A stretch of 43,466 bases of DNA from Deltaproteobacteria bacterium HGW-Deltaproteobacteria-14 (GTDB taxonomy: Bacteria; Myxococcota_A; UBA9042; PHBI01), in assembly GCA_002841945.1 (NCBI GenBank), contig PHBI01000092.1:1-43466 (forward strand), read 5' to 3'. Below, one piece after another: positions 9,147-16,634 of the stretch. The position numbers and the translations under genes are program-made. The notes beneath the pieces were generated by a model. It had not been told where the DNA came from, made no database searches, and was given only the letters and a program-made list of their open reading frames with translations. The stretch's first letter is position 1; every line of letters begins with the position of its first letter.

Positions 9147-9860
9147 ATGACACAGCAGAACCCGCTCCCCCAGGAAGACCAGCAGGTCACGCTGATCTCA
9201 GTTCGCGACGGGAACATCTCGGTGACGTCCGCCCGCGCGTTGGTCGTGAAGGCGCACAAGATCGCGCTGAAGATCGACACCGCGCTGAGCGAGCCACCGG
9301 CCTGGACCGACGAGCAGTCGCTGACGATGATCTACACCCATGGCGAGCGCGTGATGCGGCTCCGAGGGGTGTTGCGCGAGCAGGTCGACACCGATCGGAT
9401 CACCGTCGAGCCGGTCGGCGAGGTCAAAGAGGGGGATCGCCGCGACTACCGCCGCGCGGACGTCGACGCGCGGGTGTACGCCCGGAGCGCGGGGACGCAG
9501 AGCCCGACCGAAGCGCGAGCCGCGCAGGTCGCCCTCCAGCTCGCGCCGACGTCCAACGCGTTCATCCCGCAGGTGGTGAACATCTCCGGCTCCGGCCTGG
9601 GGTTCACCGCCCACGAGGTGTTCAGCGCCGGCGAGCTCATCGATCTCCGCCTGGTGCTCGACCAGCCCGCGGCAGCCCTCGTCAACGTCATCGGGCAGGT
9701 CGTGCGCGCCGTGCGCGGCGAAGGCGACGCGCTGAACAGCTACGCCGTGCGCTTCGCCGAGCTGTCCGAGGCGGACCAGGACATCATCGTCTACACGGTG
9801 TTCTCGAACCACTTCGCCGCCGAGGGGCTGTCGGACGCCCTCGACGACTTCGACGAGTAG
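9147..9860 (+). CDS. PilZ-domain protein, probable c-di-GMP receptor
   Basis: This 237-residue cytoplasmic protein has two halves like YcgR. Residues 1-95 form a beta-rich N-terminal domain. Residues from about 97 form a PilZ domain, with the arginine-rich ligand loop RRDYRRADVDAR (RxxxR) and the second motif NISGSGLGF (N/D-x-S-x-x-G). Both c-di-GMP-contact motifs are intact, so ligand binding is likely. It lies 46 nt behind the FHA/coiled-coil gene on the same strand, which suggests cotranscription and a shared role in which c-di-GMP controls a scaffold or motility apparatus. A near-perfect hairpin follows at 9904-9935. Confidence 0.85.
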   Translation: MTQQNPLPQEDQQVTLISVRDGNISVTSARALVVKAHKIALKIDTALSEPPAWTDEQSLTMIYTHGERVMRLRGVLREQVDTDRITVEPVGEVKEGDRRDYRRADVDARVYARSAGTQSPTEARAAQVALQLAPTSNAFIPQVVNISGSGLGFTAHEVFSAGELIDLRLVLDQPAAALVNVIGQVVRAVRGEGDALNSYAVRFAELSEADQDIIVYTVFSNHFAAEGLSDALDDFDE

Positions 9861-9903
9861 TCGCCCTTCCCCCGACCGGCGGACCGTGCGCGGTCTTTGG
9901 TCT

Positions 9904-9935
9904 TTGATTGAGGCGTCCACGCGCGCCTCAATCAA
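9904..9935. terminator. Perfect 12-bp hairpin between convergent genes
   Basis: TTGATTGAGGCG (9904-9915) pairs exactly with CGCCTCAATCAA (9924-9935) around an 8-nt loop. It sits between the stop of the PilZ gene and the stop of the convergent 10121 gene, where a bidirectional terminator is expected. No U-run follows on either strand, so intrinsic termination would be atypical. Two further short palindromes lie in the same 260-bp gap: GAGGCC-TGA-GGCCTC (10031-10045) and GGCTCG-GGTGA-CGAGCC (10054-10070). I see no gene in the gap. Confidence 0.5.
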
Positions 9936-10120
9936 GCCCCCCCTGTGTTCTGCTTGGGGCCTCGCGCGGCTGATCCGGCCGCTGCGTCCGAGACCGTTTT
10001 GGCCGCTCGGCGGCGTCCACCGGCCGCTCCGAGGCCTGAGGCCTCGCCCTTGGGGCTCGGGTGACGAGCCATTCTAGCGGCGCGGGGACGAGCACGCGGG
10101 CGCGCTTCTCCCGCAGGCTG

Positions 10121-10579
10121 CTACAGGTCGGGCACGGCCGGCGGCGGGCCGCCCTTGTCCTCTTCCGGCGGCGGGATCGGGTCGTCCGGCGGCGGCTGGG
10201 GCTTGTCCCCCTCCGGCTTGGCGGCGTCGAACTTCACCGCGCCCTTCGCGATCAGGAAGTAGACGCGACCTTTGCGGACCTTCTTGAAGTCCTTCTCCTC
10301 CACCTCGACGGTCGCCGGCGCGAGCTTTGGGTTGAAGGGGGTCAGGACGACGCTGAAGTTGGAGACCTCGTCGAGCCGCAGGGACTTGACGAGCAGCAGC
10401 TTGCCCCCCTTCTCGAACTCGGTTGAGGTCCACTCGTCCCCGTTGACGCTCACCTTGCAGTACTCGGCGTTCTTCAGGGTGATGTGAAACTCCCCGAATC
10501 GCTCCTCGGCAGGGTCATCGGCGTACGCGACGCTCGAGAGGCCAGCGGTCACGAAGAGGGCGATAAAGAGTGGCTTCAT
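10121..10579 (-). CDS. Small exported protein with a proline-rich tail, unknown function
   Basis: A 152-residue protein. The start is the ATG at 10579: AGGAGG lies 9 nt upstream, while a TTG three codons earlier is too close to it. Residues 1-20 form a clear signal peptide ending VAYA, so the protein is periplasmic or secreted. Residues 21-120 alternate beta-type sequence with Lys and Glu, containing a single Cys in NAEYCKVSVNG. The C-terminal 35 residues are rich in Pro, Asp and Glu (PPPDDPIPPPEED). The fold could be a small beta-sandwich of the PEGA type, but I cannot assign a family. The preceding gene on this strand, starting at 42 kb-type distances away, is not linked; hutI lies upstream of it with a 97-bp gap. 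Confidence 0.7.
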   Translation of the reverse strand: MKPLFIALFVTAGLSSVAYADDPAEERFGEFHITLKNAEYCKVSVNGDEWTSTEFEKGGKLLLVKSLRLDEVSNFSVVLTPFNPKLAPATVEVEEKDFKKVRKGRVYFLIAKGAVKFDAAKPEGDKPQPPPDDPIPPPEEDKGGPPPAVPDL

Positions 10580-10676
10580 GAGAATCAACCTCCTCGAACA
10601 GGCGCGATAACTCTACGCCCGAAGCCACCGAGCGTCCACGACGAAGGGGACGGGTGGCGCGGCGCGAGCCCCGGGT

Positions 10677-11927
10677 TCAACGCGGATCGGGGCGCGCGTA
10701 TGCCCGCTCTCCGCCGATCCAGGTGGCGCGCACCGGCGCGTCGCCGAAGCCGTAGGCCAGATGACGCCAACCCGGGACGTCGCACACCGCGAAGTCGGCG
10801 GGCCCGCCGGGGACGAGCGCGCCCGTACCGTCGTCGCGGGCGAGCGCGCGGGCCGCGTTCGCCGTGACCCCGCGCAGCGCCTCGTGGGGGGCGAGCCCGT
10901 ACCAGGCGCAGCCGAGCGTCACCATCAGCCACGGGTGGGTCGTCGGGCTCGAGCCGGGGTTCGAGTCCGTCGCGAGCGCCACCGGGACCCCGGCGTCGAC
11001 GAGCGCGCGGGTCGGAGGGCGCGCGGCGTCGCCGAGGAAGATGGACGCTCCGGGCAGCAGCACGGCGACGGTCCCCGCCGCGGCGAGGGCGGCGACGCCG
11101 GCGGCGTCGACGTGCTCGCAGTGATCGACGCTGGTCGCGCCGAGCTCGGCGGCGAGCTCGGCCACCCCGGTGTGGCTCAGCTGTTCCCCGTGGACGCGGA
11201 GCCCGAGGCCCAGAGCGCGGGCGGCCTCGAGGATCTCTCGCGCCTCCGCGAGGGTGTAGGCGCCGGTGTCGCAGAAGACGTCGGCAAAGCGCGCGAGGCC
11301 GCGCGCGACGACCGCCGGGAGCAGCTCCTGCGTCAGGGCGCGGATCCAGCCGGCGCGATCGGCCGCGTACTCGTCGGGGATGACGTGGGCTCCCAGGCAG
11401 GTGGCGACGACCCTGACCGGACCGAGGTCCGCGAGCTGTCGGACCGCCTCGAGCTGGCGCAGCTCGGCCGCGACCGAGAGGCCGTAGCCGCTCTTGATCT
11501 CGACCGTCGTGCAGCCGTGGGCGAGCAGGCGCTCGAGGCGCGGCCGCGCGAGCGCCACCAGCGTGTCCACGCTCGCCGCGCGCGTCTCGCGGACGGTCAG
11601 ACGGATCCCGCCCCCGCGCCGCGCGATCTCGGCGTAGCTCGCGCCGGCGCAGCGCAGCTCGAAGTCGCGCGTCCGGTCCCCGGCGTACACGAGGTGCGTG
11701 TGGCAGTCCACGAGCCCGGGCAGGACCACCGCGCCGTCGAGGTCCACGGTCCGCTCGCAGCGTGGCGCCCCCGCCGCACCTCCCACCCAGGCGACGCGCC
11801 CGCCCTCGACTACGAAGGCCGCGTCGCGGACGAGGCCGAGCGCCTCCTCGGCGCTCGCTTTGGCGGGTACCTCGCGAGGCATCGTCAGCAGCTCTCGGAT
11901 CCCAGTGACTAGCGTTCGCTCACTCAT
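10677..11927 (-). CDS. hutI: Imidazolonepropionase (histidine degradation)
   Basis: This 416-residue amidohydrolase opens the imidazolone ring to formimino-glutamate, the third step of histidine breakdown (EC 3.5.2.7). Metal and substrate motifs are in order: HTHLVYAGDR (H76, H78), KSGYG, HGEQLSHTG, DHCEH and ATDSNPGSSPT. The length is normal for the family. The start at 11927 (MSERTLVTGI) has no Shine-Dalgarno sequence; instead TACAAT ends 8 nt before it, so the transcript may be leaderless. The longer open frame upstream overlaps the divergent gene and is not real. The hutH, hutU and hutG genes are absent from the window, so the pathway is either scattered or this gene stands alone. Confidence 0.93.
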   Translation of the reverse strand: MSERTLVTGIRELLTMPREVPAKASAEEALGLVRDAAFVVEGGRVAWVGGAAGAPRCERTVDLDGAVVLPGLVDCHTHLVYAGDRTRDFELRCAGASYAEIARRGGGIRLTVRETRAASVDTLVALARPRLERLLAHGCTTVEIKSGYGLSVAAELRQLEAVRQLADLGPVRVVATCLGAHVIPDEYAADRAGWIRALTQELLPAVVARGLARFADVFCDTGAYTLAEAREILEAARALGLGLRVHGEQLSHTGVAELAAELGATSVDHCEHVDAAGVAALAAAGTVAVLLPGASIFLGDAARPPTRALVDAGVPVALATDSNPGSSPTTHPWLMVTLGCAWYGLAPHEALRGVTANAARALARDDGTGALVPGGPADFAVCDVPGWRHLAYGFGDAPVRATWIGGERAYARPDPR

Positions 11928-11935
11928 GGCCGCGG

Positions 11936-11965
11936 ATTGTAGCAGCCCCGACCGCGTGTTACATC
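11936..11965. promoter_or_regulatory. Overlapping divergent promoters for hutI and the TPR lipoprotein
   Basis: The gap between the two start codons is only 45 bp. On the minus strand TACAAT (11941-11936) is a near-consensus -10 for hutI. On the plus strand TTGTAG (11937-11942), a 17-nt spacer and TACATC (11960-11965) form a candidate promoter for the TPR gene. The hutI -10 therefore lies on the other promoter's -35. Each -10 ends 7-8 nt before its start codon, which would give leaderless mRNAs. No convincing -35 for hutI was found. Confidence 0.4.
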
Positions 11966-11972
11966 GCCCACG

Positions 11973-13043
11973 ATGGCGAACGCCCGCACCACCCGCCTCC
12001 ACCCCGCGGCGACGCTGACCGCCCTGGTCGCGGTGGGTCTGCTCATGTCCGGGTGCGCGCATCGCCGCTCGGAGCGCCTCATGGCGTCCGCTGTCGCAGC
12101 GCAACAGAGCGGCGCCTTCGATGTGGCGAAGACTGGCTATCTAGCTGCGTTGTCGGCCGACGCGACCACCCCCGGCGCCGCGAACAACCTGGCACTGCTC
12201 AGGCTCGCCGATGGCGACCAGCCCGGGGCCATCGAGCTCCTCGCCCGGGAGCTCACCGCCCACCCCTCCCTGCCCGCCGCTCGCCTCAACCGCGCGCTGC
12301 TGCTGGTGCGCGCCGGGCGCCACGCGGACGCCGAGCCCGACCTCGTCGCGCTGATCGGCGTCGACCCGCCCCCAGCCGACGCGGCCACCGCCCACGAGCG
12401 GGCGGTGGCGCACGCGCTGCTGACCGCCAGCCGCGCCCGCCAGGGGCTGCCCTGGGAGGAGGTGCGCGCCGCCTCTGGCATGTCGCTCGACACGGCCCCC
12501 GCGGATGACGTCGCGCGCCTCACCCGCCGCGTCGTGGGCCTCGCCGCGTTCGCGGGCCGCCACCTCGAGGCCGCCGCGGCCTGGCTCGACGGCGACCCCG
12601 AACCCGCGGCGTCCCGCGCCAGGCTCGCGTCGCTCGTCGGCCTCGATCGCGACGAGGAGGCCCGTCAGGTGCTCGCCGCCCTCCCCTCCGCCACGCCGTA
12701 CGACGCGCTCGTCGCCGGCTGGCTGGCCTACCGGGCCGAGGGCGACGTCGCCGTGGCCCTCGACCGCGTCCCGGCGGCGGACTGGCCGACCGACGGCCCA
12801 GTCGCGCGGGCCCGCCTGGAGATCGTAGCCGCGGACGCCGCGCGCCGCGGCGCTTGGGGCGACACGTCCCGCGCCCTACGCGCCGCGGTGCAGCTCGGGG
12901 CGCCCGCCGCGACCCGCCTTCACCTCGCGGTGGCCCTCGCCCACGCCGGCGACCTCGACGCGGCCCGAGACGAGGCGCAGCGGGTCCTGCGTGACGCCCC
13001 CGACGCCCCCCTCGCGCGCCGACTCGTGCAGCTGCTCGAGTAG
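11973..13043 (+). CDS. TPR-repeat lipoprotein
   Basis: A 356-residue lipoprotein. The signal peptide ends in a lipobox LMSGC with the acylated Cys at residue 28, so the protein is anchored to the inner or outer membrane. The mature chain is Ala/Leu/Arg-rich helical sequence with tetratricopeptide-like units: GAANNLALLRLADGDQPGAI (about 70-90), AARLNRALLLVRAGRHADAE (about 98-118), a degenerate middle part, and a final LHLAVALAHAGDLDAARDEA unit near residue 325. TPR lipoproteins commonly scaffold envelope complexes; in Myxococcus a TPR lipoprotein (GltE) and beta-barrels (GltA/GltB) belong to the gliding machinery. The convergent neighbour operon encodes two beta-barrels, which makes a link attractive, but this is inference only. 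Confidence 0.75.
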   Translation: MANARTTRLHPAATLTALVAVGLLMSGCAHRRSERLMASAVAAQQSGAFDVAKTGYLAALSADATTPGAANNLALLRLADGDQPGAIELLARELTAHPSLPAARLNRALLLVRAGRHADAEPDLVALIGVDPPPADAATAHERAVAHALLTASRARQGLPWEEVRAASGMSLDTAPADDVARLTRRVVGLAAFAGRHLEAAAAWLDGDPEPAASRARLASLVGLDRDEEARQVLAALPSATPYDALVAGWLAYRAEGDVAVALDRVPAADWPTDGPVARARLEIVAADAARRGAWGDTSRALRAAVQLGAPAATRLHLAVALAHAGDLDAARDEAQRVLRDAPDAPLARRLVQLLE

Positions 13044-13074
13044 CTCGAGGCGGCACCGGGCGCCGGGCGAGCGC

Positions 13075-14463
13075 TCAGCGCTGCTCGGCGAGCTGCTGCA
13101 GCAGCGCCTCGACGGTCTCCTCGAGCCCACCCGCGGCCAGCCGGGAGCGGATCCACTCGCCGACCTTCGCGTCGTCCCGCGCGATCGTGGCGATAGCCTG
13201 CACGATCCGGGCGCGCAGCGACTCGTCGCCGGTGCCGATCCAACCGGGGTTCCCGGCCGGGACGTCCGCCTTGGCCGTCCCACAGAAGATGTCCTTCGCG
13301 CCCGGGGCGTCGAAGGCGGCGAACAGCGGGTCCCGCGCCGCGACGTGCCCGGTGAAACGCAGGAGCTCCGCGGCGATGCAGCGCCGCTCGGGCGACTCCG
13401 CGAGCAGCTCCGCTCCAAAGAACGCGACCGCTCGCTCGACCGCCTCTTTGAGCGCCTCCGGGGCCTTCTCGGGCTCTCCGTAGGCGCGATAGAACGACTT
13501 CACGAGCTCCTGCGTCGCCCAGGCGAGGATCGCGTACGCGGTGTCGCTGCGCCCGGCGTCGAGCCGGTCGACCACGGCCGGCAGCAGGTCGGCCTGGTGG
13601 GCGGCCCCGAGGGCGCCAATCGCGGCGCGCCACGCGTCGGAGGCGTCGTCCGGGTAGGCGACGAGCTCGTTGAGGATCAGCTCGTTGGCGCGCACGTCCT
13701 GCACCGCGCCGAGGAGGAACGTCACGACCGGCCGCAGGCTGGCGGGAGCCCCCGGCTGGAAGCGCCGGAGGTCGTCGGCGAAGGCCTGCCTCAGCTCGAG
13801 CACGATGTCCCCCTGCCAGGACTCGCGCTTTCCCTCGGTCCGCCACGTCTCCACGGCCTGCACGAGATAGTCGAGCAGCTCGCCGAGAGCGACCAGGCTC
13901 GCGCGCCTCACCTCGGTCGGCTGCCGCTCGTCGCGCCAGACGGTGTCGAGGATCTCGAGCGCGCTGTTCACCTCACGCTCGGTGCGGGTCCCCGCCAGCT
14001 CGGTGATGATCATGAGCTTGCGCTCCACGTCATCTCCCCGGAGCGTCGTGCGGGTGTCGTCGCGGGAGGAGAAGAGCTGCGTGCTGCTGTGGATCCCGAC
14101 GCCGCCAACGACACAGAAGGCCGCGATCATAAAGGAGAAGTGAATATAGTAGCTCTTCAGCCCCTTGACCGCCTCGAGGGAGTCGTCGGGCGCGGTCGGC
14201 GCGACGTTCCGCCCCAGGATGATCCGCTCACGCCAGCGCCCCGGGAAGACCAGGTCTCCCACGAGCACCGCGAGCAGCGTCGCCGTGGTGAGGATCAAGA
14301 AGGCGAAGCCGAGGCGCACGAAGAGGTTCTGGACGATCGACGTCGAGCTGTAGCGGATGAACTCCGCGGCTGGAGCGGCGAGGAAGACACAGGCCGCGAT
14401 TCCGATGAGCGCCGCGATCGCGAGCCGAACCCGCGACCCGGCGATCCACCGGAACAGGCTCAC
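13075..14463 (-). CDS. Membrane protein with three TM segments and a helical (HEAT-like) repeat domain
   Basis: A 462-residue protein. I take the GTG at 14463 as start because it overlaps the stop of the upstream gene as GTGA, the usual sign of translational coupling; an alternative ATG at 14484 would overlap more. Three hydrophobic segments lie in the first 130 residues (VRLAIAALIGIAACVFLAA, LGFAFLILTTATLLAVLVG, HFSFMIAAFCVVGGVGIH). The remaining 320 residues are helical with repeated two-helix units such as RRASLVALGELLDYLV and AWRAAIGALGAAHQADLLPA, which look like HEAT repeats. It is the last gene of the 16488-13075 operon. The family is not recognised. A structural role in an envelope complex is inferred from its neighbours. 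Confidence 0.7.
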   Translation of the reverse strand: MSLFRWIAGSRVRLAIAALIGIAACVFLAAPAAEFIRYSSTSIVQNLFVRLGFAFLILTTATLLAVLVGDLVFPGRWRERIILGRNVAPTAPDDSLEAVKGLKSYYIHFSFMIAAFCVVGGVGIHSSTQLFSSRDDTRTTLRGDDVERKLMIITELAGTRTEREVNSALEILDTVWRDERQPTEVRRASLVALGELLDYLVQAVETWRTEGKRESWQGDIVLELRQAFADDLRRFQPGAPASLRPVVTFLLGAVQDVRANELILNELVAYPDDASDAWRAAIGALGAAHQADLLPAVVDRLDAGRSDTAYAILAWATQELVKSFYRAYGEPEKAPEALKEAVERAVAFFGAELLAESPERRCIAAELLRFTGHVAARDPLFAAFDAPGAKDIFCGTAKADVPAGNPGWIGTGDESLRARIVQAIATIARDDAKVGEWIRSRLAAGGLEETVEALLQQLAEQR

Positions 14464-14969
14464 TGCGTGCCCTCGAGCGTCCAATCGAGGCGCTTGGCCT
14501 GGTCGATCCAGTCCTCGAGGATCGCCCGCTGGGGCAGGACGGGCGCGATGTTGTGGATGCTGTTGGCGGCGCGCAGGCGCTCGAGGAGGCCGTCCGGCTC
14601 GGTGGCGCCGAGGTCGCGGGTGTGGCGGATGCCGGCGGTCTGGAGCAGCCTGACCATGCTCGGGCCGAGCCCCTTGATCCGCAGCAGGTCCGCCTGGCAG
14701 GCCAGGGTCGTGAGGCGCGCGAGGGGCAGCCCGCTGTCGCGCGCCAGGGACTCACGGTCGCTGACCCGCGCCGCGCGGCGCAGCAGATCGAGGGTCGTCA
14801 GCACCTTCACGCGCTTGAGCGCCGCGTGCTCCTCGCCGGTCACGAGGCCGTCGGCGGGGAGGCGGTAGTGCGAGGCGTGGGCGCCTGACGTGGCGACGAC
14901 CGTGAGGGTCGCGACAGCCACGAGCAGCGCTCGCGCGCCGTGGCGGGCGAGTCGGGGGGCCTTGTTCAT
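14460..14969 (-). CDS. Exported DUF4332-like (helix-hairpin-helix) protein
   Basis: A 169-residue protein with a Sec signal peptide (basic n-region, then ALLVAVATLTVVAT, cleavage near GAHA). The mature part, about residues 65-150, has the pattern of DUF4332: SGLPLARLTTLACQADLLRI, then KGLGPSMVRLLQTAGIRHTR (helix-hairpin-helix), then DGLLERLRAAN. HhH domains usually bind DNA or act in the cytoplasm, so an exported copy is odd; here it is more likely a protein-interaction module. It starts 5 nt after the upstream beta-barrel gene and overlaps the downstream membrane gene by 4 nt, so it belongs firmly to this operon. Confidence 0.7.
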   Translation of the reverse strand: MNKAPRLARHGARALLVAVATLTVVATSGAHASHYRLPADGLVTGEEHAALKRVKVLTTLDLLRRAARVSDRESLARDSGLPLARLTTLACQADLLRIKGLGPSMVRLLQTAGIRHTRDLGATEPDGLLERLRAANSIHNIAPVLPQRAILEDWIDQAKRLDWTLEGTQ

Positions 14970-14974
14970 TGGGT

Positions 14975-15721
14975 CTACTCGTCGCGTTCGGGCTCGGTGG
15001 GGAAGAAGAACCCGACAGATAGGCCGAGCAGCCAGTTGTGGTCAAAGCTCGCGCCCGGAACCGAGCCATCCTTGCGCGAAGCGAGGACCCGGTTCACGAA
15101 GTAATCCTTGAGGTCTATCCCGACCGAGAGCCACGCGTTGGGGAAGAAGCGCAGCCCCACGCCGACCATGGGCGCCACGGAGGTCTCGTCGTCCACGCGG
15201 CCCGATCCGCTCGTGAGCGCGACGCCGATCCCGAGATCGATGTGGAGATCCACGCGCACGAACTGGTCGCCAAAGATCATGGCCTTGCCGGTGAACGGGA
15301 CCAGCTCGAGGGTCGCGTTGGCGAGCAGCCGCAGCGACGACGTGCCGAGCTGGAACGACGACTGGGAGAACCCCACCTCGCGGTTGATGTCGTCGGTGAG
15401 CGACGTCTCGACCCCGCCCCCGGCCCAGATGTCGACGCCGATCCCGACCCACGAGGCGAGGTAGTAGCGGTAGCTGAGCCCCGCCATCAGGTTGCGCTCG
15501 TAGGGGTCGTTGAGGGTCAGGCCGAACTGCGGCGCGACCGTGTGCCGACCGTCGAGGAGCTTGATGCCGTGCATCACGGGAGGGGCGCCCTCGAGCGCTG
15601 GGTTCTCGGCGTGGGCTGGCGCCGGCGTGAGCGCGGCGAACGCGAGGGCGCAGGCCAACGCCAGGTGCGTCAGGGGCCTCGTCCGTCCAGGAGCCGCTCG
15701 TCGGAGGTGGGGCACGTACAT
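14975..15721 (-). CDS. Outer-membrane beta-barrel protein of the myxobacterial pair type (second copy)
   Basis: A 248-residue protein with signal peptide (THLALACALAFAALTPAPAHA). The mature chain consists of alternating amphipathic strands, with signature stretches PQFGLTLNDPYERNLMAGLS, YRYYLASWVGIGVDIWAG, GVGLRFFPNAWLSVGIDLKD and a final HNWLLGLSVGFFFP. This pattern fits the outer membrane beta-barrel domain seen in gliding Myxococcota (OMP_myx_plus type; GltA/GltB are of this general kind). The ATG at 15721 follows the upstream stop by 2 nt (TGAGGATG). A GTG at 15715 would sit better behind the GAGG, so the exact start is uncertain. It is adjacent to and paralogous with the 15724 gene. Confidence 0.8.
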   Translation of the reverse strand: MYVPHLRRAAPGRTRPLTHLALACALAFAALTPAPAHAENPALEGAPPVMHGIKLLDGRHTVAPQFGLTLNDPYERNLMAGLSYRYYLASWVGIGVDIWAGGGVETSLTDDINREVGFSQSSFQLGTSSLRLLANATLELVPFTGKAMIFGDQFVRVDLHIDLGIGVALTSGSGRVDDETSVAPMVGVGLRFFPNAWLSVGIDLKDYFVNRVLASRKDGSVPGASFDHNWLLGLSVGFFFPTEPERDE

Positions 15722-15723
15722 CC

Positions 15724-16488
15724 TCACCGGGGGTAGGAGTAGTCGAAGCCGAACGGGACGAAGATGCTGAACCCGGCCTGCCCGACGACGTTGTTGGTGA
15801 GCTCGCTCCCGGCGTTGTAGTCCTCGACGAAGATGTGGTCGCGGACCTCGAACGTCAGCGTCAGCCACTCGGCGAGGAACATCCTGAAGCCGACGCCGAT
15901 CATGCCGGTCGGCTTGAGCGAGTCCGAGCGGCTCGTGACCGTCACACCGCCACCGATCGACGCGTAGATGTCCCAGTAGACGATGAAGTCGTCGAAGGCG
16001 ACGAACTTGCCGTCGATGGGCACGACCGAGACGTCTGCGCCGGCGTACCACTGGATCTGGGAGCGCTCCGGGAACACCTCGTAGTTCCCCGTCACCTCGC
16101 GGTACAAGGCGGACTCGCTCGAGAAGAACTGGGTGTAGGTGGCGCCGATGGAGACCCACTCGCTCACGTGGAAGCGGCCCGTCGCCGACGCCGAGAAGTG
16201 GCGGTACATCTGGTCTGCGGCCGCCACGCCTCCGGTGAGGGTGAGCTCGAAGCGGAGATCCTTGAGGATCGGGCGACGCTGGATGACGCGGATGGCGTGC
16301 TCGAGCCGCTCTGTGCTCGTCAGGCCGGCGTCCTCGTCGCTGGCGCCCTCGCCCTCGTCACCCGCCGCGGGTGTGGCGCTGTCGGCTTCGTCAGGCTCGG
16401 CCGCGGCCGCGACCCCGCCACCGACGAGCAGGCTCGCGAGCAAGAGGGGCAGCAGGAGACGGCGGGACCAGACTTCGAGTACGTGCAT
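15724..16488 (-). CDS. Outer-membrane beta-barrel protein of the myxobacterial pair type (first copy)
   Basis: A 254-residue protein and the first gene of the envelope operon. The ATG at 16488 gives a signal peptide (LLLPLLLASLLVGGGVAAAA). An acidic linker (about 30-60) and a helix (TSTERLEHAIRVIQRRPILK) precede the barrel. Barrel signatures parallel the next gene: FELTLTGGVAAADQMYRHFS, HVSEWVSIGATYTQFFSS, GVGFRMFLAEWLTLTFEVRD, and the end GQAGFSIFVPFGF. Members of this family typically occur as adjacent pairs, as here. A candidate promoter lies at 16557-16529. The longer open frame towards 16752 runs into ftsY and is rejected. Confidence 0.8.
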   Translation of the reverse strand: MHVLEVWSRRLLLPLLLASLLVGGGVAAAAEPDEADSATPAAGDEGEGASDEDAGLTSTERLEHAIRVIQRRPILKDLRFELTLTGGVAAADQMYRHFSASATGRFHVSEWVSIGATYTQFFSSESALYREVTGNYEVFPERSQIQWYAGADVSVVPIDGKFVAFDDFIVYWDIYASIGGGVTVTSRSDSLKPTGMIGVGFRMFLAEWLTLTFEVRDHIFVEDYNAGSELTNNVVGQAGFSIFVPFGFDYSYPR

Positions 16489-16528
16489 CGAGCAACCGCT
16501 TCCGGAGCCACGGGGAAATGCCTCGGCG

Positions 16529-16557
16529 TTTGTAGCCCGCACATGCGCGGCGGTCAA
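16529..16557 (-). promoter_or_regulatory. Sigma70-like promoter for the envelope operon
   Basis: On the minus strand TTGACC (16557-16552), an exact 17-nt spacer and TACAAA (16534-16529) resemble a housekeeping promoter. The predicted transcript would start near 16522, about 34 nt before the ATG at 16488. It lies in the 146-bp gap behind ftsY, so the operon can be expressed separately from ftsY. Confidence 0.5.
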
Positions 16558-16634
16558 GGCGACCCGCTGGGCGCAACCCCACCGGCGGGCTCTGATCGCG
16601 AGGTGCAGAGAGCGTGCGCGCCCCAAGATGGCCA

